11,257 nt of DNA, from assembly GCA_005879435.1 (NCBI GenBank), contig VBKX01000217.1, positions 2,213 through 13,469 of the forward strand. The letters run 5' to 3'. A program made the translations under genes and the position numbers. Under the pieces are notes generated by a model. The model saw only the letters and a program-made list of their open reading frames with translations, searched no databases and had not been told where the DNA came from. This DNA is from Deltaproteobacteria bacterium. GTDB taxonomy: Bacteria; Desulfobacterota; Binatia; UBA9968. Positions 1 through 7,228 of this stretch are shown here, piece by piece. Position 1 is the stretch's first letter. Each line of letters starts with the position of its first letter.

Positions 1-38
1 TGACGGGCATCAGCTTCATCGCTCTGCATTCGAGTCAT
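1..38 (-). CDS. Start of a further operon gene, cut by window end
   Basis: Only the first twelve codons are visible (MTRMQSDEADAR), so no function can be given. The ATG at 38-36 overlaps the TGA stop of the LigA-like gene in an ATGA arrangement. A good ribosome binding site (GGAG within AGAGGAGACGGAAC) lies about 8 bases upstream of the ATG. The overlap repeats the one between the LigB-like and LigA-like genes, which suggests translational coupling and a shared job in the same operon. The frame stays open to the window edge. It could still be a chance ATG. Confidence 0.5.
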   Translation of the reverse strand, partial: MTRMQSDEADAR

Positions 39-349
39 GTTCCGTCTCCTCTGCCGGGCGCGCCGAGCGCTTTCCAGTATTCGAGGATGCCCACCATCCC
101 GGCGAAACGCACGAGCAGAAACGGGTGCAATCCCAGTCGATAAAGCTTCGGCATATCCCGCTCACGCAGAGCCGTGATCTCCTCCTGGCTGAAGCGGTAT
201 TTTGCCGCCAGTTCATCGGGCTCGCGATCGAGCTGGCGGACTAGATCTTTTTCTCGAATCATATCGCTGACAAAAACATTGAGATGGGTCGTGAGGTGCC
301 TCGCCTCATCGATAAAACTGCCAAGCAGATCTCGTTTTTGCTGTGTCAT
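35..349 (-). CDS. LigA-like small subunit of extradiol ring-cleavage dioxygenase
   Basis: This 104-residue protein resembles the alpha (LigA) subunit of protocatechuate 4,5-dioxygenase-type enzymes, a small helical protein that caps the active site of the LigB catalytic subunit. The supporting segment is the C-terminal half, around residues 50-90: a run of type 'sxEEixalrerDmpkLyrLGlHPfLLvrFAG', typical of the LigA domain. It is somewhat shorter than classical LigA (about 140 residues). The start ATG at 349 overlaps the stop of the LigB-like gene (ATGA), so the two are probably made together as a complex in the cytoplasm. The order here is LigB then LigA. The substrate cannot be read from the sequence. 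Some related proteins are annotated only as LigA-superfamily hypothetical proteins. Confidence 0.75.
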   Translation of the reverse strand: MTQQKRDLLGSFIDEARHLTTHLNVFVSDMIREKDLVRQLDREPDELAAKYRFSQEEITALRERDMPKLYRLGLHPFLLVRFAGMVGILEYWKALGAPGRGDGT

Positions 350-1269
350 CGGCTCTCCCAGTAGGCATACCCGAGACCGATGTGCCAGAGTCGAACATAT
401 TCGACGACGATGGCCTTGGCGTCATCGCCGATGATGCCGGCGGCGATGATCCAGTTCACCAACTCTCCATTACCTCTACGAAGGATCTCTTCGGGCGGCA
501 GAGCCGCTAGCGTTCTCGCTTCGCCCTTGGCCAGCAGGTCGAGCACGTGGTTGTCGAATTCTTCGTCGACCTCGCCGTACAGCGGGGTTCCGGGAAAGTG
601 CGACATGCCGCCGCTCGCTTGCACCAGCACTTTGCGCTCCGATCCGTCGATGATCTTTCTAATCGCCCGTCCGAGCTCATAGCATCGCCTCGGGTAAGGA
701 ATCGGCGGCACGTAGCCGTTGGTGAAAAACAGCAGGATCGATTTATCGGCCTTAGGATTGAGAAAATTTTGCGTTAGCACGAGCTCGCCGTCCATGGTGC
801 CGTTAGTGGTAAAGGACATATCGAAACCCATCGCGAGCAGGTCCTTGAGCATGCGGACGCTCAGATCCTCGTCCACTCGGTAGACGTAGGGCTTGTCGCC
901 GCCTTCCCAGTCGGAGACGTGCTGCGGCATGCCAGCGGGCGCCGACCGGTAAGAAGTCTTGCCCTGGTATTTTTGGTAGACCGCGCCGGTGATCTTTTCG
1001 ATCTCCGCGGGATCGACAACGCCGCTGCCCCTGGCTTCTTTACCGACCAAAAGACAGAAGGGCGGATAGCAGCGGAAATCAAAATTGACGAAGTGATCGT
1101 CGTGAATGATCAGCATCGTGTCCGCGCCGGACTTCTCGACTCGCTCGCGCAAGACGCCGAGCGCTTTTCTGCCCCTGGCGACTTTCGCCCTATAATCTTC
1201 GTTCTCCGCCGGCCGCGTGAATAATTGCAGATGCGAGTGCGGAGCGGCTACGGCGCCAACAAATGACAT
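346..1269 (-). CDS. LigB-like class III extradiol dioxygenase catalytic subunit
   Basis: This protein matches the catalytic beta subunit of class III (LigB-type) extradiol dioxygenases, which use non-haem Fe(II) to open catechol-like rings. Counting from the ATG at 1269 (307 residues), the APHSH motif at residues 10-13+ supplies the first metal His. HDDHFVNF near residues 56-63 corresponds to the second metal His (NDH in LigB), and ASGGMSHFPG near residue 220 carries the catalytic acid-base His. A Glu in the C-terminal VVEYVRLW segment may be the third metal ligand. The frame is open further upstream to a GTG at 1332, but the added 21 residues look unlike the family, while the ATG at 1269 has a GGGAG site upstream. 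It is coupled to the LigA-like gene downstream. The substrate is unknown; protocatechuate, gallate or a related dihydroxy acid are candidates by family only. Confidence 0.82.
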   Translation of the reverse strand: MSFVGAVAAPHSHLQLFTRPAENEDYRAKVARGRKALGVLRERVEKSGADTMLIIHDDHFVNFDFRCYPPFCLLVGKEARGSGVVDPAEIEKITGAVYQKYQGKTSYRSAPAGMPQHVSDWEGGDKPYVYRVDEDLSVRMLKDLLAMGFDMSFTTNGTMDGELVLTQNFLNPKADKSILLFFTNGYVPPIPYPRRCYELGRAIRKIIDGSERKVLVQASGGMSHFPGTPLYGEVDEEFDNHVLDLLAKGEARTLAALPPEEILRRGNGELVNWIIAAGIIGDDAKAIVVEYVRLWHIGLGYAYWESR

Positions 1270-1328
1270 GACGTTTGTGTAACTCCCATTTCGCCCTGTG
1301 GATGAACCCCATCGCGGCGCCAGGAAAA

Positions 1329-1964
1329 TCACCCGTCGATACCATAGATCGCCCGCGGCGCCATGCCGTTTCGACTGTTTCCAACTACAACTCCCAGGGC
1401 GGAGCTGTCAATGGGATCGCATGATGAACTTGACATGAACGAACCGGGAGTAATGGAAGTGCGCGCAGCAAATGTGCAAGGAGCCGCATGATGGCAGCCA
1501 CCGTCCGGAAAGCAGCATCGGGGCGTGATCCAAGGATAGCCATGCTTCTGGAACCGGAGCCTGCGTCGGCGGGCGCCGGATCGATACTTTTTCAAGCGCG
1601 GTTTGTCCGCCGCGCTGTTTTCAAATAACGCGGTCCATCTATTCAACCCGCGGCGCAGATAGGCGGGGTCGAGCCCCAAAGTTTCGCAAACATTGCTGAA
1701 TGAAAATATCCAATCCTCGTCATCGCCGGTATGAATCCACGCCCGCGCTTCCTCAAAACATTTCCGTTGCCGGCGGGAACATCGGCCCGGATTCCTTGCC
1801 AGGCAGGACACGGCGTCTTCGAGCAGGGCGGCCATCAGTCGCCGCTCGGGATCGACAAAGTGAGTTCTTCTCAGCGTGGCATAAAACTGCTCAGGCGCCA
1901 GCGTGTCCGGCTCAAAGAGCTTGAACGCATCCTGCGTCGATACCAGGTTCGTAGCCGTTTTCAT
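1329..1964 (-). CDS. Conserved hypothetical protein, doubtful C-terminal third
   Basis: This is the first gene of the minus-strand operon. It has a clear AGGAG ribosome binding site about 10 bases before the ATG. Residues about 40-112 form a plausible compact helical domain: RRLMAALLEDAVSCL, then FEEARAWI, then FSFSNVCETLGLDPAYLRRGL. This pattern occurs in small hypothetical proteins of uncultivated soil bacteria, where I recall lengths nearer 130-160 residues; the LGLDPAYLRRGL part looks like a helix-turn-helix-type helix pair. After a basic stretch (residues about 125-140) the remaining 70 residues are rich in Cys, Ser and Pro and look unlike a folded domain, so the original stop may have been lost or the reading frame shifted. 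It may be a DNA-binding or regulatory accessory protein, but the function is unknown. Confidence 0.55.
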   Translation of the reverse strand: MKTATNLVSTQDAFKLFEPDTLAPEQFYATLRRTHFVDPERRLMAALLEDAVSCLARNPGRCSRRQRKCFEEARAWIHTGDDEDWIFSFSNVCETLGLDPAYLRRGLNRWTALFENSAADKPRLKKYRSGARRRRLRFQKHGYPWITPRCCFPDGGCHHAAPCTFAARTSITPGSFMSSSSCDPIDSSALGVVVGNSRNGMAPRAIYGIDG

Positions 1965-2007
1965 GATTTCGTCGCTCCTGTTAGCGGAACTAGGACTTCA
2001 TGAAATC

Positions 2008-2036
2008 AAGATAAGCACATTTTGATATATCGACAA
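2008..2036 (-). promoter_or_regulatory. Putative sigma-70 promoter of the LigB/LigA operon
   Basis: Read on the minus strand, TTGTCG (2036-2031) and TATCTT (2013-2008) are separated by 17 bases. Each hexamer matches four of six sigma-70 consensus bases. They lie about 45 bases upstream of the first gene of the minus-strand operon, inside the most AT-rich stretch of the window. This is motif matching only. Confidence 0.4.
2022..2036. promoter_or_regulatory. Possible LysR-type regulator binding box
   Basis: TTGATATATCGACAA contains TTG and CAA end triplets and fits the T-N11-A pattern of LysR-type regulator sites. It lies between the divergent regulator gene and the dioxygenase operon and overlaps the proposed -35 element of that operon. 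Such overlap is common for LysR-controlled divergent promoters. T-N11-A is a weak pattern that occurs often in AT-rich DNA, so confidence is low. Confidence 0.3.
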
Positions 2037-2086
2037 ATTCATAATTTCTTATTGTTACATAGATAAAATCGAAGTAATATTCAGCG

Positions 2087-2894
2087 ATGGAATGGCTCAA
2101 CTATCATCACTTGCTTTACTTCTGGACGGTGGCGCGGCTTGGCAGCGTCTCGCATGCCGCTGAGGAGTTGCACCTGACCCAGGCGACGGTGAGCGCGCAA
2201 CTCAAGTCGCTGGAAGCGTCGCTCGGCGAAAAGCTCTTTCGCAAAACCGGTCGTCATCTTACGCCAACGGAGACCGGCAAGGTGGTGTTTCGCTACGCCG
2301 ATGAAATCTTTTCGTTAGGCCGCGAGATGATGGGAACTCTGAAAGGCCGCCCGCAAGGTCGCCTGGCGCGGTTGACCGTCGGCGTCGCCGACGTGATGCC
2401 CAAGTTAGTCGCCTATCAGCTGATCGAACCGGCGCTTCTCTTGACCGACTCCCACCGAATCATTTGTCGGGAAGGGACGAACAAGGAATTGCTGTCGGCG
2501 CTGGCGGTGCACGATATCGACGTGGTCCTCACGGATAGCGTATCGCGGTAAGTTTCCCCGGTCCCTGGACGGCGCGCCGTTTTTGCTTCCGACCAATAAT
2601 ACCGCTGTGCGCCGCTCGTTGGATCAATGGTTCGAAACGGAAAACATTCGACCGGTGATCGTTGCCGAGTGCGAGGATAGCGCTCTGCTCCAGGTGTTTG
2701 GCCAGCGGGGTCTTGGTCTATTTTTCGTTCCGTCGGTGATCAGCGCCGAAGTGCAACGGCAGAGCACTGTTAAGGTGATCGGACGCGTGAGCGCCGTGCG
2801 CGAACAATTCTTTGCGATATCACTGGATCGAAAGCTCAAACATCCCGCGGTGCTGGCGATCTCGGAAGCAGCCCGGACCCGACTTTTCGATTAA
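2087..2894 (+). pseudogene. LysR-family regulator, NhaR-like, broken by frame-changing deletion
   Basis: The N-terminal part (2087-2551, 154 residues) has a LysR winged helix-turn-helix at residues about 4-62 (YHHLLYFWTVARLGSVSHAA, then LHLTQATVSAQLKSLE), close to the NhaR style. It continues into the effector domain and stops at TAA 2549-2551. The C-terminal part continues in another frame: codons from 2550 read KFPRSLDGAPFLLPTNN and run to 2894 (DQWFETENIRPVIVAECEDS, then FGQRGLGLFFVPS), matching the second half of NhaR-like proteins. Together the parts are about 268 residues against roughly 300 for the family; the missing piece is the segment that normally holds a GECG-type motif. The likely cause is an out-of-frame deletion of about 85-90 bases at 2543-2552. 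The gene is divergent from the dioxygenase operon, its probable former target. The N-terminal DNA-binding fragment could still be made. Confidence 0.85.
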
Positions 2895-3061
2895 GAACGA
2901 TAGCCAGCGCATTGCTACGAGAGCACAGCAGATTTCTTGCAGACCGTGTCGCCGATTGGCTATTTCTTGGAAACCCGATTTCCTTGAGATACAGTCGGGT
3001 CCATCGCGGTGCCGCGTGCAAGCGCCGGTAGCGACAGATACAATCGCACAGGGAGGATGTC

Positions 3062-4096
3062 ATGGAAGTCAAGTCGATCAAGGAACGGCACACCGAGCTG
3101 ACGATGCACAGCGTAAAGTTCGCCAAGGACGAGCAGGGGCGGCGCAAGGGACAGGAAATCCTTTTCAAATGGCCGGATATAGAGAAGCAACTGGGCGAGC
3201 ATAAGCATATTTACGTCGTCGACGCGCGGTTGGGTTCGAACAATCACACGCACCGACTATGGTACGACGTGATCCCGCCGCATACCGAAGAAGGTCAGGA
3301 GTGGCGCACGCTCGGTCATCGTCACACCGTCGAAGCGATCATTTATTTTTTGAAAGGGCACGGCCACAGCATCATTGATGGTGAGCGTTACGATTGGGGC
3401 CCCGGGGATTTATTGAGCGTGCCGATGTTTTCATGGCACCGTCACATCAACGATGGCGATGAGCCCGTGCTGCGCATTGCGTCGACGACGGGACCGCTGT
3501 CCCTGGCGTTGGGTCAAGCGGTCTACGAAGATGAGCGCTATCCTGAGTTTTGGATTTATGCTCAGGAAGGCGAGGACGCGCGGAAGACTTTGATTCCGGG
3601 CGGCGGCGGGAAGCTCGATAACGGAAAAATTCCCGGCAATCGCACCGCCGAACTGTACGCGGAGCAGGTGGCCTTTGCCATGCACGAAGAGCAGCTGCGC
3701 CGTAAGAGCAAGGTGCTGGTGAAGCAAAAGGACCTCGTGTTCGAGCCGACGGCGATGGGCAAACTCGCATATGTAGTCGATCCGCGGATCGGTTTCCACA
3801 GTAAGGCCCTCGGCGTTGTCATGGCGGAAATCCCGGCAGGTAAGCGCTCCGGCGCGCATCGCCACCTCTACGACGAGATCAATCTCATCGTCGGCGGCAA
3901 AGGCAAGGTGATCGTCGAGGACAAAGAGTTCAATTTCGACACGCTCGACGTGCTGTCCATCCCGGTGTTTCAATGGCATCAATATTTCAATACGGGCAGC
4001 GAGCCGCTGCGGATTCTCGGTATCAACACGCGGTTGGCGATGGACAACCTGGGGTTATCTCTGACCCACCAGGGAGAACATGCGGACTACGTTTGA
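3062..4096 (+). CDS. Bicupin protein, gentisate 1,2-dioxygenase-like
   Basis: This 344-residue protein carries two cupin beta-barrels. The first has H86, H88 and H126 in HRHTVEAIIYFLKGHG and PGDLLSVPMFSWHRHIN. This closely resembles the gentisate 1,2-dioxygenase pattern (HRHxxxAlrFvxxG, then PGDfxxTPxWxWHdH), where three His bind Fe(II) and the usual cupin Glu is absent. The second has H266, H268, E272 and H306, a full canonical cupin metal set, which is not typical of gentisate dioxygenase. Length also fits that family. The probable role is metal-dependent ring opening of a hydroxylated aromatic acid in the cytoplasm, but sugar isomerase-like or purely binding functions are possible. The start is set by GGGAGG at 3051-3056, five bases before the ATG. 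It is the first gene of the plus-strand array. Confidence 0.75.
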   Translation: MEVKSIKERHTELTMHSVKFAKDEQGRRKGQEILFKWPDIEKQLGEHKHIYVVDARLGSNNHTHRLWYDVIPPHTEEGQEWRTLGHRHTVEAIIYFLKGHGHSIIDGERYDWGPGDLLSVPMFSWHRHINDGDEPVLRIASTTGPLSLALGQAVYEDERYPEFWIYAQEGEDARKTLIPGGGGKLDNGKIPGNRTAELYAEQVAFAMHEEQLRRKSKVLVKQKDLVFEPTAMGKLAYVVDPRIGFHSKALGVVMAEIPAGKRSGAHRHLYDEINLIVGGKGKVIVEDKEFNFDTLDVLSIPVFQWHQYFNTGSEPLRILGINTRLAMDNLGLSLTHQGEHADYV

Positions 4097-4132
4097 GCGT
4101 CGAAGGGATTGCTGCTTTCACGTTTGAATTCT

Positions 4133-4199
4133 AAGTTCTTCACGCTTCGCGTTCAGAATGACACCCGTGGCATGTCATCCTGAACAAAGCGAAGGATCT
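4133..4199. repeat. Dispersed inverted-repeat element, copy A (arms pointing outward)
   Basis: The right arm (4173-4199) reads TGTCATCCTGAAC and then AAAGCGAAGGATCT. The left arm (4133-4163) is the reverse complement of a near copy, ending TTCAGAATGACA. GTTCAGAATGACA (4151-4163) can pair with TGTCATCCTGAAC (4173-4185) over 13 bases with one mismatch, around a 9-base loop. A second copy lies at 7139-7206. The TGTCATyCTGAry..GAAGGATCT core is a dispersed intergenic repeat I know from many environmental genomes. It sits between the bicupin and the binding-protein gene and might form a transcript hairpin, though no T tract follows. Confidence 0.85.
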
Positions 4200-4253
4200 C
4201 TGCTTAGTGATATGCATCGATAATCCGTGTTATTCGGCCTCGACGGAGATGCT

Positions 4254-5246
4254 ATGATTCAATTCATTGCATTACTTCTGTTGGCTGTGGTCTTTGGTGC
4301 GCCGCCACTTCGCGGTGCAGACCTGGATCAAGCGAAAAAAGAAGGCGAGGTCGTGCTTTACACGACCATGATTGTGTCGGACTTTCAGGTTTTCCAGAAG
4401 GCTCTCGTCAAAAAATACCCTTTCTTGAAAGTCAACCACGTTCGCCTCGGAGCCTCCACGTTAGTATCGCGCGCCATCGCCGAATTTCGCGCCGGCAAGC
4501 ATTTGACCGACGTCTACGGCGTCGCTCCGGATTCGCCGAACTATATGCGCGAGCAGGGCATCCTCGCCCCGTATGCCAGTTCCGAGGCGAAGTACATTCA
4601 TAAAGGCTTCATAGACCCGAACGGGTTTTGGTCGGGAATTACCACCGATGTGCTGGTCACCGGCGTAAACACAGCGCAGCTCAACGTCAAAAGGGCGCCG
4701 CACAGTTATGCTGATTACCTAAAACCGGAGTTCAAAGGTAAGATGGCGTTTCACATGGGCACGAATAATCCATTGATCGGCATGAGCGAGATGCAGGGTG
4801 AAGAGAAGGCCCTGGCTTACATGCGCAGTTTTGCCAAACAAGACCTCATTCAACACAACGGCTACACCAAGATTTCACAACTGCTTGCTGCCGGCGAATT
4901 TCCGATCGTCGCCTTCATGCAAGTGACAAAGCTCGAGAAAATTCGCGAGCGCAACGGGCCGGTGGACTGGATCCCGCTTGATCCTTCTTTCGCGACGGTA
5001 TCCTCCGTGGCGGTTTCAAAGCATGCGCCGCACGCCAACGCGGCGAGACTGTTAGTCGATTTTTATCTCTCGGAAGAAGGACAAAAGGCGCTGCGCGAGA
5101 TCGACAAAATTCCATTGCGTCGCGGCGTCGATGCCGACTCCAAGCGCGTCGCTGAACTGATCGAGCAAACGCCCCATGTGATCAAATACGAAGGCGACCC
5201 GGGAAAACAAATCAAGCAGTTCAATGAAATATTTTTAGGGCGGTAG
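4254..5246 (+). CDS. Periplasmic solute-binding protein, Fe(III)/SBP_bac_6-8 type
   Basis: This is an extracellular solute-binding protein of the class used by ABC importers for ferric iron and small anions. The chosen ATG at 4254 has GGAG five bases upstream and begins a clean signal peptide: a hydrophobic core at residues 3-16 and a probable cut after LRGA (residue 22). The mature protein has family features: EGEVVLYTTM near its start, a FQKALVKKYPFLKV segment, DYLKPEFKGKMA, AAGEFPIV, and a C-terminal LLVDFYLSEEGQKAL run. The frame is open back to a GTG at 4227, but that would put nine unlikely residues before the signal. The Tyr residues used by true ferric-binding proteins are not evident, so the ligand may be an organic acid. 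No permease or ATPase gene is next to it. Confidence 0.85.
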   Translation: MIQFIALLLLAVVFGAPPLRGADLDQAKKEGEVVLYTTMIVSDFQVFQKALVKKYPFLKVNHVRLGASTLVSRAIAEFRAGKHLTDVYGVAPDSPNYMREQGILAPYASSEAKYIHKGFIDPNGFWSGITTDVLVTGVNTAQLNVKRAPHSYADYLKPEFKGKMAFHMGTNNPLIGMSEMQGEEKALAYMRSFAKQDLIQHNGYTKISQLLAAGEFPIVAFMQVTKLEKIRERNGPVDWIPLDPSFATVSSVAVSKHAPHANAARLLVDFYLSEEGQKALREIDKIPLRRGVDADSKRVAELIEQTPHVIKYEGDPGKQIKQFNEIFLGR

Positions 5247-5259
5247 CACCACTGCTCGC

Positions 5260-5922
5260 ATGAACGTGTTATTCGATCTCGACGGTACTCTGACCGATCC
5301 AAAGGAAGGCATCGTCGCGTGTTTTCGTCATGCGCTTGATTCGCTCGGCGTAAATCCCCCGCCTGCGGGGGGACTTGAGCGATTGATCGGTCCTCCGTTA
5401 GTGGAAAGCTTCTCAAATCTGCTCGGTCCAGGAGCCAAAGATCGGGTCGAACAAGCCGTGCGGCTTTACCGAGAACGGTTCGCGGCGAGGGGACTGTTCG
5501 AGAACAGCGTCTATCCAGGTATCGTCGACGCTCTGGCCGAGCTGTGCGACCATGGCGGGCAGTTATTCCTGGCGACGTCGAAGCCGCGTGTGTTTGCCGA
5601 CCGCATCGTTGAATATTTTGGATTAGCTCGATTCTTCCGTGCCGTGTATGGCAGCGAGTTGAATGGCGTCAACACGGACAAGAAAGATTTGCTCGCCCAT
5701 TTGCTCAGAGCGGAATCGTTGTCGCCGGAAATTACCGTGATGGTCGGTGATCGAGCGCATGACGTATTGGGCGCTCGGGCCAATCGCCTCTTTTCAATCG
5801 GGGTCCTTTGGGGCTACGGATCAAAAGAGGAACTTGTGTCGGCCGGAGCTGATGCGCTATGCGTCGAACCGCGAGCGCTGGGTGACACGCTCGCTCTTGT
5901 CGGTCGACCAACAGCTTGCTAG
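5260..5922 (+). CDS. HAD-superfamily hydrolase, phosphoglycolate phosphatase-like
   Basis: This 220-residue protein contains all four haloacid dehalogenase motifs: DLDGT with nucleophile D6 and acid-base D8, TSKP with T106/S107, a Lys around 141-142, and GDRAHD with D164 and D168. The residues between motif I and motif II form the helical cap of subclass IA. Such enzymes remove phosphate from small molecules such as phosphoglycolate, pyrophosphate or nucleotides; the exact substrate is not readable. It begins only 13 bases after the binding-protein stop and has no clear ribosome binding site at normal spacing, so it is probably translated by coupling. It looks like an ordinary housekeeping or detoxifying phosphatase in the middle of a catabolic array. 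Confidence 0.88.
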   Translation: MNVLFDLDGTLTDPKEGIVACFRHALDSLGVNPPPAGGLERLIGPPLVESFSNLLGPGAKDRVEQAVRLYRERFAARGLFENSVYPGIVDALAELCDHGGQLFLATSKPRVFADRIVEYFGLARFFRAVYGSELNGVNTDKKDLLAHLLRAESLSPEITVMVGDRAHDVLGARANRLFSIGVLWGYGSKEELVSAGADALCVEPRALGDTLALVGRPTAC

Positions 5923-5959
5923 TGATAGGTGACTTGCCACTGTCTTACGGAGTGAATCG

Positions 5960-7111
5960 ATGGATATTAAATACGGCTTGTTCAGTTGTGATTCTCATGC
6001 GCAACTCGATCGCGACGCGTGGACGAAACGGTTGTCAAAGGAAAAGTGGAGGGAGCGGATTCCTCAGATCGTCGAAGTAAACGAGAACGGCCAAACCGTC
6101 GATCGCTGGATGGTCAACGGTAAGGTGCGCAGCGAGTGGGTATGCAATTGCCCTGCGGCGATGGAGGGCGGCGTCGAGCGCGGCTACTATCCGCGGCGTT
6201 GGAAGGAAGTGCCGAGAATCGTGTTTGACCCGGCGGAGCGATTGAAAGCTCTGGATGAGGATCGGGTCGACGGAGAAGTGCTTTATCCGAATGGTCCGGT
6301 TTCCAATTTCGCTTTTCTTCAGGCCGACGCCGAATTCGAATTGGCGTGCGTGCGAGCATACAACGATGCTCTGGCGGAATGGCGCGAGGTGAGCGACCGT
6401 TACGTTCCCGTGGCAATTATTCCTTACATGAGCGAGATCGACGTTGTCGTCGCTGAAGTGGAACGAGCCGTAAAGCGCGGACATCGCGGCGTCGTGATGC
6501 TCGCTGAGCCGGCGTTCACCAAAAAGGGCCTCAAGCGCATGAACGATCCTTTCTGGGAGCCGCTTTGGGCTTGCTGCCAGGACTTGGAAATTCCTATGCA
6601 CTGGCACGGCTCGGCGGGGCTGACGGAACAGCTTTCGCTGCCGAAGTGGAACGGTTTCAGCAAGCGAGAATCGCACACGGTATCGACAGCGCGATTGTGC
6701 GCAACGCCGGCGCAGCTTATTCCGAATCTGATTTTCTCCGGCATTCTCGACCGCTATCCGGGCTTGCAATGGGCGTGCGCTGAAACCGGCTTCGGATGGG
6801 TGAGCTACGTGCTGGAGGCTTGCGATCATGAGTGGCAACAGCGCCGGTTGTGGAAAGAAGGTATTCGCACGAAACCCAGCGAGGTTTTCCGCCGCCAGAT
6901 CTACGTCGATTTCTGGTACGAAAAAGCGGGCATCGAATTGCGCGAATTGGTCGGCGTCGACAACATCATGTGGGAGTCCGATTATCCGCACATCGCGGCG
7001 ACCTATCCGAAATCGTGGAAGTTTGTCGAAGACTCGCTTGTCGGCGTGCCGGAGCAGGAGCGTAAAAAGATGTGTTACGGTAACGCGCTTAGGCTGTACG
7101 GGTTAGCTTGA
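5960..7111 (+). CDS. Amidohydrolase_2 family protein (ACMSD/decarboxylase-like), first paralogue
   Basis: This 383-residue TIM-barrel protein belongs to the amidohydrolase_2 group, whose members hydrolyse or decarboxylate ring and carboxylate substrates with one metal ion. The visible metal-site elements are CDSH (D11, H13) where HxH is usual, MHWHGSAG with H214/H216, AETGFGW with E275, and the strand-8 motif MWESDYPH with catalytic D341. GHRGVVM (residues 174-180) and DPFWEPLWACCQDLEIPMHW are also typical. The C-terminal YGNALRLYGL tail is complete. The start is supported by GGAG at 5949-5952, seven bases before the ATG. It follows the HAD gene by 37 bases. It is clearly paralogous to the next gene and to the partial one at the window end. 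The substrate is unknown. Confidence 0.88.
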   Translation: MDIKYGLFSCDSHAQLDRDAWTKRLSKEKWRERIPQIVEVNENGQTVDRWMVNGKVRSEWVCNCPAAMEGGVERGYYPRRWKEVPRIVFDPAERLKALDEDRVDGEVLYPNGPVSNFAFLQADAEFELACVRAYNDALAEWREVSDRYVPVAIIPYMSEIDVVVAEVERAVKRGHRGVVMLAEPAFTKKGLKRMNDPFWEPLWACCQDLEIPMHWHGSAGLTEQLSLPKWNGFSKRESHTVSTARLCATPAQLIPNLIFSGILDRYPGLQWACAETGFGWVSYVLEACDHEWQQRRLWKEGIRTKPSEVFRRQIYVDFWYEKAGIELRELVGVDNIMWESDYPHIAATYPKSWKFVEDSLVGVPEQERKKMCYGNALRLYGLA

Positions 7112-7138
7112 GGCTCTGGCGAGCAAATTTTGATTGTC

Positions 7139-7206
7139 TGTCATCCTGAACGAAGTGAAGGATCTCGGCCGAGTGCGAGATTCTTCGGCTTTGCCTCAGA
7201 ATGACA
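7139..7206. repeat. Dispersed inverted-repeat element, copy B (arms pointing inward)
   Basis: The left arm 7139-7165 is TGTCATCCTGAACGAAGTGA followed by AGGATCT, almost identical to the right arm of copy A. The right arm 7178-7206 is the reverse complement of a variant, starting AGATTCTTCGG and ending TCAGAATGACA, with 12 bases between the arms. The whole can fold into a long imperfect hairpin. It ends only 22 bases before the start codon of the second amidohydrolase. The arm order is the opposite of copy A. Confidence 0.88.
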
Positions 7207-7228
7207 TCTTGGGGATACCAGAACGAAG

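Noticed and set aside
1267..1332. GTG start at 1332 for the LigB-like gene
   Set aside because: It overlaps the upstream stop (GTGA), but the added 21 residues do not resemble the family, and the ATG at 1269 has a GGGAG upstream and begins where the family begins.
2583..2894. Separate small gene with TTG start
   Set aside because: Its frame continues upstream as KFPRSLDGAPF and matches the second half of the LysR protein, so it is a fragment of the broken regulator.
2967..2993. TTGGAA/GATACA promoter before the first bicupin
   Set aside because: The spacer is 15 bases and the second hexamer matches only three consensus bases; too weak to list.
3431..3982. 183-codon minus-strand open frame
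   Set aside because: Antisense to the first bicupin, which has complete cupin motifs and a strong ribosome binding site.
6035..6991. 318-codon open frame on the minus strand
   Set aside because: It lies wholly inside the first amidohydrolase gene on the opposite strand, has no recognisable domain, and the plus-strand gene has clear motifs and a ribosome binding site.
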